Of a stretch of 64,000 bases of DNA, positions 31,100 to 43,998 are shown piece after piece. The stretch lies in contig JAWRVZ010000054.1 in the NCBI GenBank assembly GCA_037043235.1, positions 2,794,001 through 2,858,000 on the forward strand. The letters are read 5' to 3'. Numbering within the stretch: the first letter of the stretch is position 1; the number at the start of each line of letters is the position of its first letter. Below the pieces are notes generated by a model. It did no database searches, was not told where the DNA came from, and was given only the letters and a program-made list of their open reading frames with translations. The DNA is from Rhodeus uyekii (Eukaryota; Chordata; Actinopteri; Cypriniformes; Acheilognathidae). The position numbers were made by a program, and so were the translations under genes.

Positions 31100-31234
31100 T
31101 GAGGACTATTAGACGAATATGTGGTAAAAAAGAAAGAGAAACTAAGTCTGATTTATGGAATTAAATGAATCATTTGATTAAAAGGAAGCTGCGTTTTTAA
31201 ACATTTCCAAGACCCAATACTAAAGACGCTTCTG
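31100..31234 (+). other. atad1: Possible atad1 5' non-coding exon
   Basis: The atad1 start codon follows a splice acceptor (TTGCAG at 32224-32229) by only 14 nt, so an upstream non-coding exon is required. A strong donor, CTG followed by GTAAGT, lies at 31235-31240, and the sequence before it is purine-rich and gene-like. The upstream limit is a guess. The stretch at about 31005-31100 resembles a dispersed teleost repeat (CTATACAGTTGGTGGCGGTAA followed by GAAGAAG tracts), so the promoter or first exon may lie in repeat-derived DNA. Confidence 0.35.
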
Positions 31235-32243
31235 GTAAGTGATCTGTTTGAGGTACAGGAAGGTCACAAGAGCCTCATTTCAGTCACATCAGCTCTTCAG
31301 TGAAAATGACACATCATCTGATTATTATTACAAGTGAGATCTGACTGAAATCTGCTTATTTCGAGTAGAGCGCATCTGCACTGTGTATCTATTTCCATTT
31401 AAGACATGTATTTCCATATGTATTTACTGGATAGAACTTCGTGCCATTTCCAAATATTATTATTATTAATATTTTTAATAGAGGAGTGAGCGCAATAGTG
31501 TGCCATGGTATGAACATGAATGTTGAATGTTTGAGCACGAAGATTAAATGATTGACAGGGCTTGCCCTAATACCTACACTACTGTCTTTGCACTGGGCCA
31601 GTTGTCTACTTAAATTATGCATTTCCTGTATTTGGCCCAAGTGTTCGAGTGGGCGTGAAGACCCCAAGTGCGTCTTAAAGTAGCGTTAAGTAATTTTCAA
31701 TAATTTGCATTTAAAAATGACTGTTTAGAAGTCTCTTTGTAACAGAAGATACAATTTATTAATTGAGTTTAATTTATTTAATAATTAATTTAATTTATTC
31801 TAATTAAGTGAAAGTTGTTCATTGTGCAACATTATGCTTTACTACCAAATTATATGTAATATCTAATTAATTTTACTTGCACTAAAAGTGTTTTCTTGAC
31901 ATCTCACAGTTTAAGGCCCTGTGAGTTCCTTAAAGCGATGAATGATGTGATGCGCTTAACCTTAAATTACTTCTCTGATGCAGTATTAGAGATAGTGCCC
32001 TTGACACACACTAAATCCAGACTGAGCTTTGACATTTTTTCAGACCTGGACAGTCTTACTTCCTGTTGCGTACACGCTCTTCAAGTTGCCAAAACTGCGT
32101 TTATGAGTATTGGTATAGGCCTATACTCTCATCTGAAAAGCGTCATTTATTTTAGATGTTTTATGTTGTTGTTTCACTAGTAAAAAGTGAAATAAAACTA
32201 TTTCTGTTTCTATTGTGTTTCTTTTGCAGGTAAATGTGTAAAG

Positions 32244-35200
32244 ATGGTATTAAAAGAGATTCCAACAGACAATATCACTCGCCCTTTGGGCCGTAATGAG
32301 GTCATAGGTTTACTCTTCCGCCTCACAATATTTGGTGCTGTCACTTATTTTACAATAAAGTGGATGGTTGATGCTATTGATCCAACAAGAAAACAGAAAG
32401 TTGAGGCACAAAAACAGGTATGTAATATGATATTTTTTTTGGAAATGCAAGGGAGTTTTGGGGATTTCTAGGCATGGAAATGCAATGTAATATAACTGTT
32501 CAGGTGAGGGTCCAAGACTTAAAAGTTCTGTCAGTTTTTGTATGAGTACAAATCGCATTAATTACTCAACCTTTTGCGATCCTCAATTATAAGCCCTTTT
32601 TATTCAGTTCTTTCCCTCGTCATATGAGTCAGATCTCCTTTTCATGTTGACAGAACAACATTCCAATCCCCTTTATTTATATAGCGCTTTTTTACAATAG
32701 AGATATCAATACAATACAATTTCTAAGCAGATTTACAGAGAAAATAATTCAACAAAGTTTGTTTTGGCAGTACAGCAGCTCTAAAAGAGCCAATCAATAA
32801 TAGTAATAATTAATCAATAATAATTCTAAAGTCATTATATTGTATTTGCATTCCATTTTTTTTGTGCGGGTTTATTTAATATACAAGTTTGAAAGCCTTG
32901 CATTTTTACAATTATACTTTTAAGTATAACTTGTGACAAAGGGTGAAGTTTAATAATATGACGATTTCTTGCCCCCTCACAGGCAGAGAAACTCATGAGG
33001 CAGATTGGAGTGCAGAATGTGAAGCTTTCAGAGTATGAGATGAGTATTGCAGCTCATCTCGTCGATCCATTGACTATGCAGGTGAGGAATGATGTCACCA
33101 TCTGACTTTATGTACCCATAGATAATTGTCTCTGTCACAGACTACTTTTGTTTTGTTAAGAGAATACAAGTTACACAAATCATTTGTTTGAGTCCACAGA
33201 TTACATGGCATGACATTGCAGGTCTGGATGAAGTCATAACTGAACTGAAAGACACTGTTATACTTCCGATCCAGAAGAGACATCTCTTTGAAGGTTCCAG
33301 ACTTCTTCAACCACCCAAAGGCAGGCACTAGGATGAAAATGTTTCCATAAGGTGTTTCTAAACTCAACTCCACGCTTTATTCTGAGATGGTTTGCCTGTC
33401 ATCTTCTCAGGTGTGTTGCTGTATGGGCCTCCAGGCTGTGGGAAAACTCTTATAGCCAAAGCTACCGCCAAAGAGGCTGGATTCCGCTTCATCAACCTGC
33501 AGCCTTCCACTCTCACTGACAAGTGGTACGGAGAGTCCCAGAAACTAGCTGCGGCCGTGTTTTCTCTGGCCATCAAGCTGCAACCCTCTGTTATCTTCAT
33601 CGATGAGATTGGTAAATGCTTAGTTGATTTTTATACCACCCCTAATATTGACATCCCAGTAGTTAGTAATTTTACGCTGTGCATTAAAAAGTAGATCTGT
33701 TCAGCTTCATAACACATTTATGGATCACTAGAAATCTAGTTTTGAACAAAACTCAGTTCCATCTGCTTCTTTACAATCACTTAAAATATCAATAAGTTGA
33801 AGATTCTGTATATTTGTAATTTTTTAAAATTCCCTTCTATTCCTCTTCATGTCGTAGATTCCTTTTTGAGGAATCGCTCAAGTTCCGATCATGAGGCCAC
33901 TGCCATGATGAAGGCTCAGTTCATGAGCTTATGGGATGGGCTGGAAACTGACTTCAACTGTCAGGTACAATTCTTGTGAGGTTTACAAGTTTGATCAGTG
34001 ACCCAAGATCCAAGCCAGTTTCCTTTTCTAACTGATGTTTTGTGATTGTGTTCCCAAAGGTCATAATAATGGGAGCAACCAATCGGCCACAAGATCTTGA
34101 TTCTGCTATTCTCCGAAGGATGCCTACAAGATTCCACATCAATCAGCCGGTAGGTCCACAAATATGATTAGCTCAATATATGATGGTTTCAATTAAACAT
34201 TCAGTTTTACTGTTGAATCATTCAAACTTATAAATGATGGTTTGTCATTTGTGTGTTTAGAATGTCAAGCAAAGGAAAGACATATTGAAGCTGATCCTGG
34301 AGAATGAAAATGTAAGTATTTTTAATGAATTGGACTGTTGCTATTGGAAGTTGGAAATGTTCAAAGAGTATTTTTCATATTCTGAAGGTGGAGTCTGCTG
34401 TGGACTTTGGTGAAATTGCAAAAAAGACTGACGGCTTCTCAGGAAGTGACCTCAGAGAGATGTGCCGAGATGCTGCTCTGCTTTGTGTGCGGGACTTTGT
34501 GCACCAAGAAAGGTAAACAAAGAGCTTGTCTAAACTATTACGTTTTCATTTATAAATGCTTTTTTGCCGTTTTGGCCTTCCATCCACACTGCAACGTTTT
34601 TTTTGAAAATGCTCACGCAAGTGGATAAATTTGAAAACACTGTTTTCATGTAATGTGGACTGTGAAAACGTAATTAATCCGTTCCGAGGCGGCCTTCGTA
34701 TAATGAGTTTTTCGTATCTTGGAACACATTTTACATGTAAAATGGCTAATCCGTTCCAAGCCCTCCAAAAACACCCCATTAAATTTCATAATAAAGCTAA
34801 ATTGACCTATAAACAATGAAATGACGTAAAATGTCGAAGCTTACCTTTCGAGTGAGGCTATCTCCGAAAGTGGCAGCAGAGGAGGAGGAGGACAAACGGC
34901 AGATAACGTATGTACACTTAACTTTACGAAAACACATAAAAAATGTAAAGTTTCGGGTGCGGAGTGGCTGAGCTAAAGCACGCCAGCACGTACGTATAGA
35001 AGATGCATGATGGGAGGGATGCTGTCCAATTAGAGAGAAGGATCTCATGGCTTGGCTAGCATCAGGAACCAATGGGAGAGCAGGAGGATGGTGGCGAGTC
35101 TACTATAACTAAGATGGCGGCGTGTGGCGCAAGTTTCAAAATTGTTATGGGGCGAATCTCGGACTTTCAGAAAGCTTTCGTATCATTGTAGAAACCGCGA

Positions 35201-35484
35201 GGGTTTTCAAAAGTATCTGGACGTACCTAAAACTTCAAAATAGCACAGAACACAAGTTTGGGGCTTGTCATCTTAACATAATGTCTAGAGTAAATAGTTT
35301 ACATCTGAATCGGTGTAAAATGTATCTGTTTTCCCTTGTTAATTCTCCTCCATCCCATGACAGTCCAGAGGAAGACTTCATCCGCCCAATCAGGCAGGAA
35401 GACTTGCAGAGAGCAATCGAGAAGATGAAGAAGTCCAAATCTGCAGGAGTGCAAGAGGCGTTTATGCATGTACCACTGGACTGA
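32244..35484 (+). CDS. atad1: Atad1 (Msp1-type AAA ATPase), 9 coding exons, complete
   Basis: This is a membrane-anchored AAA+ ATPase of mitochondria and peroxisomes that extracts mislocalised tail-anchored proteins. In mammals ATAD1 (thorase) also acts in AMPA-receptor turnover. Coding exons: 32244-32417, 32983-33081, 33200-33320, 33411-33611, 33858-33964, 34060-34149, 34261-34311, 34388-34512, 35364-35484. They total 1089 nt, giving 362 aa (human 361). An N-terminal membrane segment (LLFRLTIFGAVTYFTIKW) spans about residues 23-40. Walker A GPPGCGKT is at 137-144 and Walker B FIDEID ends at 198. The sensor region GATNRPQDLD starts at 238, and the arginine-rich ILRRMPTRF at about 250-258. The C-terminal helix includes IEKMKKSKS. 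The intron after the exon ending at 33320 has a GC donor; the others are GT-AG. The gene is head-to-head with pten and tail-to-tail with papss2. Confidence 0.97.
34664..35230. repeat. atad1: Degenerate pogo-like repeat in atad1 intron 9
   Basis: Phrases such as TAATCCGTTCCGAGGCGGCCTTCGTATAATGAG and AAAATGGCTAATCCGTTCCAAG resemble the interior of the pogo-like family at 18319-19160 (GTGGAACGAATTAATTG, GGAAAATGG). The edges are unclear. It explains most of the unusually long last intron of atad1 (34513-35363). Confidence 0.45.
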
Positions 35485-36045
35485 ATGTGATGCTACGGTT
35501 TTAAAAGAACGAGAAACTACATTTGGTCTGTTTTTCTTTTTTGTTGCTTATCATGTCATGTTTTGTAAAAGGGGAAACTCAGGATTTATAAATGATTTTT
35601 TTCTCTAATAATCTTTTATTGCACTGTAATTTCCGTACTCTCTTTTTGCCATTTAATTAATGAGCCTTATTAAAAAGAATTCAATCTTTTTTTGAGCAAA
35701 CCGTCTTTAAGTAAATTGTCGCATTTGAGACAATGGGACAGTTTATGAAAGAATGAACGATTTCCATAAAACTCATTCTGCTTGTGTTACAAGAATGAGG
35801 TCCATTGTGTTTGTCTGTATAAGTTCGGTTTGGGTTGTGTTTGTTCTATAAAACCCTGTGGGACGTTTATGAAAATGGGCAACAGTGTAGTTACTATTTC
35901 CAGCACCTAATTTCCCCTGCAATAATTATTTTTTCAAAGTGTGTTCAGTAACAATTTTAACAATTCAACTGTTTGTTTTGCCCCAGTCAGTGAATGATTT
36001 GTTTATGATTTGATGTGTTTATAGATTCTTTGGCCTTTTACATTG

Positions 36046-36051
36046 AATAAA
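36046..36051 (+). promoter_or_regulatory. atad1: Candidate atad1 polyadenylation signal AATAAA
   Basis: This canonical AATAAA lies 562 nt after the atad1 stop codon and suggests a 3' UTR of about 0.6 kb. No coding signal is visible between the stop and this site. Confidence 0.45.
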
Positions 36052-37146
36052 ATGTATAAGTGTTAAATTAAGCAAAGTTTAGAGAGGGTGTGATGGCCTG
36101 ATGTATAAATATTTATTTGTGGAACATTAAATATACTTGCACAAAATGTTTGAGGCCAGTGCCAAGCTCTATCTGTTACACATGTTCAGTTGGGGGTTAT
36201 TTTTGGGGTTTGAATGAGCGAAGGAGTATTGAATTGGTGGAAAGAAACCTATTCTGGAGAAACATTAATGGGTTGATGTGCCATTATAGAATGTCGGCAA
36301 TACAATTAACTGTATTTTTCAGTTACTGGGTTTCCTAATCCAAAATAGTCCATCGCTTTCTTCGGTTTTAATGTTTAGAAGTCAGAATATATATTAAATT
36401 GTTTACACTGTACAAGAATGGGATGACCATAATATTCTTTTAATGAAGTTTAATTGAAATTACTGACCACATTATATCAAATATTTTAAGAAATAGAGTA
36501 AGTGTCACAAGTAAATCTCATAAAAAGTAGAATGACGCACATACATTTCCTGTAAGACAATAAATATGTTTAGGTTGGTCCAATAGGAAAAAGGCAAGAC
36601 AATAAATATGCTTTTGTTCCTTCACATTGGATTCCTCGAGTTTCATGTTTACACATTCAGCACAAATCTTTCACATTCATACATCACTCATTACAGTAAC
36701 TTGTTCATTTGGGAATGTAACAGTAATGCCACATTTACATTAAGGCACATGGACATACAATGAGATGGAAGTGCAAGACAATGCTCTGGTTATACTCTTC
36801 TGCCAGTACTGAATGTTTTTAAAATCGTATAAAAAATGTTACAGAATTATTTATGTATACAATGAGAACAATACATTCTCCAATGGTGGAAAAATTGCCA
36901 AGACAAGCACTTATCCGAATAAAACTCCAGTTGAGGTAGACAAAATATTTGTCCCGTTACAGTCAGGCATACTTTGTTCAGACTATTAAGGTAACACATT
37001 TTGAAAGCTGTGTAGTTTGATCCATCTACGCTTTTATACTGGGTGATCTTGGAAACAAAATATACTGTATTTTAAAGAAATGTGCAGGGGTTAAATATAG
37101 ATAGCATTTATCTAAAAATGTGTTTTACGTATGATTCTATTAAAGA

Positions 37147-37246
37147 TTTATTTAAAAAAGAATCTTACTACAATGTAGGATTGTAGTATATAATGCACCT
37201 TCAATAAAATTTACTGTACTCCTGCGTTCAGGCCAGAGTCTTGTGT
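37147..37246 (-). other. papss2: papss2 3' UTR start with nearest AATAAA
   Basis: On the minus strand the first AATAAA after the papss2 stop is at 37147-37152, about 95 nt downstream. Other A/T-rich stretches follow, so a longer 3' UTR is possible. The remaining DNA, 36052-37146, separates the convergent ends of atad1 and papss2 and shows no gene. Confidence 0.35.
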
Positions 37247-38699
37247 TCACTGGTCCTTCTGCAGAGAGCTATAGTATTCAGCTAGGACTTTCCAAGCTTT
37301 GGGGGCCATGAAACCATCGGGCGGGTTCTCCCCGCTGCGAGCAAGGCTCCTCATTTTGGTCCCCGAGATGAACTCAAATTCACTATGTCTGAAAAACAGA
37401 AATGCAGTTGACTTGAGCTGCAGGTGTATATAGAAAATGTCTATAAAGATTGATAGTGTAGTGATTTTAATACTTATTCAGATGAATAATAATGCATAAA
37501 TAAAGTTCAAAATGAATGAAATGGAGAGCAGTAAAAAACAATGACAGAGGAATACAATATTATGTTACTTCACTTTAAATAAACACAAGAGTTAAATATG
37601 GCAGTATGATTATGATTGGGTAACACTTTATTTTATGGTGCTTTGCTATAATAATAATAATAGTATAGTATGCATAATTACATGAAACTAACTCAAAATC
37701 AAATCCTAAAGCTATAGTAAGTACATAATTAATACATTTTTATTAAATAATTTTCAGTTGTGGGGACGATTTGGAATTTTGGAATGGAATTTTCCATTGC
37801 CGCTTGTATATATATTCTTTTCTCTGTCTTATTTGTTCATTTGTTTTTTTCCTTTTCTTATCTGAATGATTTATAAAGAGTGATTTATAATCAAGTTAGG
37901 GATTTTTATTAGTTAAAGCCTTTTTATTGCTTTTCTGTATTTTTCCATAGAGTAAGGATGAGTATTGTCTGCACGTCTCACCAGATAGAACGTGTTATCA
38001 GAATGTTTTGAGAAGTCTTTCTGTTGATAGTTGGAGTCTGAGCCGCGTTTAGCCTTGGAGAAGCTGTGTATCTGTGTGTGTGTTAATATGGTCTGTATTG
38101 GTGAGGTGATTAACTGGCACCATAAGGAGACAGAATGACTTGTTGTTCATGGTACATTTTTTCATTGAAGAAAAAATTCACAAGGCACACCACCAACCGA
38201 AAATGTTACAAAATGAATCTCTGTAGCCTATATTAACAATATAGTCATTCTTATCAAAGTGTATTGAATGGGAATCAAATAAAGACAAAGAATATAAAGT
38301 ATTAATTCGTTTAAAAAAAGTTTTTATACCAATTAGTTGAATCATTTTTCACGGCACACTAGTGTTCCACGGCACAGTGGTTGAAACAGTGCTGTAGACT
38401 GTTGCGTAAAAGAAATGGCAACACTGCCTCTCATAAATAACATGAAGACTTCACAAAACAGCCTACACAAATACCCATATAGAAAAAAATACAAGTTTTA
38501 TCGATCTGCAGTGTAAAAAACTAAATCAAACGAAAATTACAACAGAAATGCAAATGATATAATAAATATGTTCTGCAATAATATTGGCATGTTATGCAAT
38601 TCATCATCATAAATAATATGGTAAACAGAACGAAATAATGTACAAAACGGATTTTCTCGTCAATGTGTCCGTCTGGCGGAGCAGATATAGATGCAATTG

Positions 38700-38758
<59 letters not shown>

Positions 38759-41700
38759 GTATTAATTGCCCACTGGGGAAAGTTGTTTTCATAGTGAAAA
38801 ATAGTTCATCAGCTACAGAATCATATTTCCGCCACATAAAAAAAAAAAAAAAAAAAAAAAATTATGACTTACTAAATCGAAATTATGACTTTCTGTCTTG
38901 TCGATCTAAACGACACAGGGTGAACTGGGAACATATTAATCGTGGTTTTACCAATGATGAAATTCTCGCATTATTCATGGAACGACATGGAATAGCGCTG
39001 AGAAAATGTCTTGAAAAGATTTGGCGCAGAAAGAACAAAACGGATGTTGCTGCGGTGGCAGCTTTCATTGAACAACAACTTTAAACCTCTGGCCATTGTC
39101 ATAGTTATAGATGGATCCACAAAGTTAGGACCACGGCTCTGATACACACGCCTCCTCAGTCTCAAATCAAATCCTTCACATCTAAAAGCTGCAACAGAAC
39201 TCGAACAGAACAGTTTCCCTATCAGTTACAATACCATTTTTTTGGTGCATCCATCTATAACCATGATATTGGTCAGAGGTTAGAAGTTGTTATTTTATCA
39301 TTAGTAAAACTACAATAAAAGTGTTCCTTATTATGTTCACAGTTTAGCCGTGTCGTGTACAAGACTTTTCAAATCTCATAATTATGACTTAGTAAGTCAT
39401 AATTTCAATTTAGTAAGTCATAATTTAGATTTAAGTATGTCATAGCTTCAAGTTTTCATGCACGATTTTTTTTTCCATATTCCATACCCCACACTGTGCC
39501 CTCCAAACAACATTTTCTCCTCTTTTCTACCTCACCAAAGATTCTACTTCACATTGAGTGAAGTTAATTTTTTTATGCTATTTCCTCTCTGTGTTTGCCA
39601 TGATTTCACATCCCATGAATATTAATTTGTGGGCATTTCACGGACTGTCTATGGGCAACTATGGGCGTGACATGAAGCCGCAAAAGCTGCGCTAAATTTA
39701 GAATTGATTGTGATTTATAAAGGGAAACCTGCGTAGGATGTGCATGCACACGGTTTTATAAATCCGAATATTTCTGTGCGTACGCACGTCCTATGTTTCA
39801 TCCATACTCTACTTCCGACATAAATCCTACGCAAAGTTTTATAAATGAGGCCCCTGGTCTTCATTCAACATAACTGGTCCTCGGATCTTAACTGTAAATC
39901 CCCTACACAGTACTTAAATATATAATTACACTGTAACAAGGACACATTAAAGTGATGTTACCAATGATTGTTCTAGGTTTAATGTCGTTACAAAATTGAT
40001 CATGTTCTGTAAATATTGTTAGTAAATGATAAACAATTTAAAATGTTTAATTTAAAAATAATATTATATCATAATGTATTAGAATGTCAATGTGTATCTT
40101 GAATGCAATGTACAGTCCTGCTCACCATTATTGGCACCCCTTCATGTTTTGCATAACTGAGTGAATGTATTCAGAAATAAATGGAAATGTACCAAATTTA
40201 TATCAGTGGGATCTTTTAATTGGTGATCCAAAGTAATTTAACAAAGACAATTGCTATGTCAACATAGATATTGTAATTCCAAAGGGGAAAAGAAAAAAAA
40301 AACTGAAAAACAGCATGTGCACTAATATTGGCACCCCTTCTTTATATTTGGTTTCACACCCTTTGGCAGCGATGACAGCCTCCAAACTATAAGCTTCTTG
40401 CACTTCTCGGGTGGCATTTTCTCCCACACTTCTTTTGCAATATGCTCAAGCTATTGAACATTTGCAGGGTTCCTTTCTCCAATGGCAGATTTCAGCTCCC
40501 CCAAATATTCTCAATTGGATTGAGATCAGGACTCATTGCTGGCCATTTTAAAACAGTCAATTGTTTCCCTTTCAACCAGTCCTGCATGCTTTTGGAGGTG
40601 TGCTGGAGGACCCATGATCTTCGCCTCAAACCAAGTTTACTTACACTAGGTAAGACATTTCGCTATAGAATTGCTTGATAATCTTCTGAATTATTTGTCC
40701 AGGTTCTCTTTCTCTTCCGTTCCTTTTTATGCATTTTCTTCAGCAATGAGGTCTTCTTTGGCCTCCGCCTTGCTTTGTTTAGTGTGCGGCGTATGGTACT
40801 TGTTGAAACAATTACACCAGACTGCTCCAGGTTGGTCTTCAGATCTTTAGATGTTTGACGAGGTGTTTTTTTCCACTATTCGCACCAACCTTCGAAGACT
40901 TCTGTCATAAATTTTTCTCTTCCCCCACATCCAGGAAGGTTCTTGACAGTTCCATGCCTGGAAAACTTCTTAATAACATTACACACCATTGAAACAGGGA
41001 TACCAAGGTCTTTGGAGATGGCCTTATACCCTTTAGAAGTCCCCTTGTGCTTGCAAATGTTGTCCTTAGACAGCTTCTTTGTCTTTACCATTGTCACACA
41101 TGAAGAGGGAGTAACAGGTGGCTTTTTCAAACACCAAAATAATCATTCATTGGCTAATTCATGTCACATGGGTGGAGGCAATTCATCACAGGTGATCCTC
41201 ATCTGTGATTTACAAACGGGTGAGCCAAACTGGGTTTCCATACTGATTTGCAGCAAAGGGTGCTAATACTATTGACACGGCAAGCATTATGTTTATCTCT
41301 TTAAATGTTCTTTATCATTTGTTTTTTGTATCAAACACAAGCTATCTGTAGTAATACAGTGGAATCCAGTTATATCGACGGCATCTGCAAGGCTTGATTG
41401 TTCTGCCACTTCCACTCAAGTTCTTCGAATGAAGCGTCACTGACAGGGCGACCATATGGACCACGATCCACATGCAACGCAAACTCAACGCATGCGCAGT
41501 GAACTAGGTACGATCATGAGTCACGAGATAACCATGTGAAGTGGCGAATTTGTTCCTCTTTTGTGCTCGAGATATTAGGGTTCGGCATGCGAAGACAAAT
41601 GGGGAGTTTGGTGGTTCCACTTCAAAAACGTCGACATAACAGGGTTGGCGAGTTAACCGAGGTTGAGATAAGTGAACTTCACTGTTGTTTAACTTGATAA

Positions 41701-43954
41701 ATATCCTTCGGTAGATATTGTGGAATATGTACATAAACTTTATGGGTGCCAATAATGGTGAGTAGGACTGTATCTCGTACATCGTATCTGCCAAATGCAT
41801 AAATGTACATAATAGCGTAAACATTTCAGTGCAGTTTTGAGGGCTTAAATGAAATCTGAACGCACCTTTCCTTGTCATAGAAGTCCATGGCCTTCTTAAC
41901 TCTGTTGTATGCAGCAACCTTGAAGGGAATAATCTCTAGAGAGGTTAGGCCTGGTGCCATGGTCAGCACTTTTCCACCGTGTGTGGGCTCATACAGGTCT
42001 TTCTTTGTCTCCGGGTGGGGCATACCTGCTGGATCTCGTCCCACAATGTAAAAGTTGGCCCCCGCAATCATCCTGGCCCGACAATGCCACTGTACCTATA
42101 AGGACATTTTTGCCCTGTTCAGAATTGGTTTGACTCACAAATTTAATTGTTTGTAATACAAAAAAAAGGTCTTATTAAACTGCCTCTGATTTGTTTCAGA
42201 GCAACACGTTCAGCATGATTCTGACCTCTGTAGGTCCAGCATACATCATGGGTGAAGGGAAAATTGCTACAATGGTGTTTTCAGGATCCAGCACTCCTTC
42301 CTCTATCACAGCAGCATGCTGTTTCATACGCCAGTCCAGCGGTACGTCATCCTCTTTTGTCCAGCCACCGAGAGGATGCAGAAGCAGCACGGGCTTCTTG
42401 TAGCCTCGTTCTAGCAGACGACGCTTAGTGTCGCGCATCAGGAGTGCATGGCCATTATGCACAGGGTTACGCAGCTGGAATGCAAAAATGGCATCTGCAG
42501 GGAAAAAGACACAATTGCAGAGTTTTTTTTGTTTAGGAAGATCAGAGGTAGCGTTAAAATTTGTTTCTGCTTCATTATAGTGTGCTTCATCGCATGTTTT
42601 TGTTCATTTGTAGTATGTTTTTGGCTTTTACCAGCTCTCATTTCTTTAAATTTCTGTCTTAATTCCCGTGGCGTTAGACGGTACTGGTCAAGACCATCAT
42701 TCCACCTAAGTCTCTCAAACACCTCCAGGTCTCCACCAGCCAGCCAATCACCACTCTCCATTACCATCTGTACAAAGCATAAAAGGTGTCATTTCATTGG
42801 CTGACTGTATTAGGACAAAAAACATATCCGTTATAAAAGCAATTTCACAGAGATGTGCTTTCTTTCCTTAATGTACGGATGTTGCGGGCATGTAGTCCCC
42901 CACTGCCTTGCACATCTCTCTTCCTTACGATGCTCATAAAACTCAGGGTTACGCATGATTGCCACTTTTTGACCTTTGAACTCCAATGCAAAAGCAGTAC
43001 AACCGTCCAGCCTTTCCTTGTCGTCCTTGGATACGGGCAGAACAATGGGAACAGACATGTTGATGATCCCACCTAAACATAAAAGATTATTAATATTACT
43101 ATTTTTATTCATAATAATAATTAGATTTTATTACATTAAATATGCTAACTATGCTTACTTAAATATGCTGAATACATTTACCAAGTTATATGTACATGAT
43201 TAAATATGACTAATTATAAGTTTGCTATTATTCAGTCAATATTAAATACACTACGGTTCAAAAGTTTGGGATCTGAATTATTTTTTGCTTTCGAAAGAAG
43301 TCTCATGCTCACTGTGTCAGTCATGTCGTGTGTCGTTCCTTCCTTCCTGTTTCCTTCTATGTGATCCCATTATGATTTCCTCCACCTGTCACGTCAGCCA
43401 CTCCCCTTGTTAGTCTCATCACCTGTTCCCTATTATCCTGTGCATAAAAGCCCTCTTGTATCCCTTTGTCTTTGTCAGTTGTTGAACACGTTTCTATGGG
43501 TGTGGAAGTGCTCCGTAGTTTCTTCTGGTTTGCCCTTCTGTGTGCCCTTTTTGGTGTTTTTGTTTAATAAATAAAGTTTTTGGTTGAACCCTGCTCTCTG
43601 TGCCTTTTGTCATCCCGCACCAACACCCATTACACACTGAGGATGCATTTATTTAAACTAAAATACAGTAAAAACAGTAATATTGTTAAAAATTACTAAA
43701 ATAAAAAGTAAAATATATATAAAAATGTTTTAATTTAAAGCTGATATTTCAGCAGTCATTAATCCAATTTTCAGTGTCACGTGATCCTTCAGAAATAATT
43801 CTAGTATGCTGATTTGGAGAAACATTACTTATAATTATCAGTGTTGAAAAGTTAATATCAATGTTGAAAAGTTAATATCAATGTTGAAACTGCCTAATAT
43901 TTTTATGGAAACCATTATGGTGAGCCATTTTTCTAATATAAATATTATAGACAC

Positions 43955-43998
<44 letters not shown>

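Noticed and set aside
30916..31164. An 82-codon plus-strand frame upstream of atad1
   Set aside because: It runs through the dispersed repeat with GAAGAAG tracts, and its Arg-rich tail comes from that repeat. It is not joined in phase to atad1, whose start is conserved at 32244.
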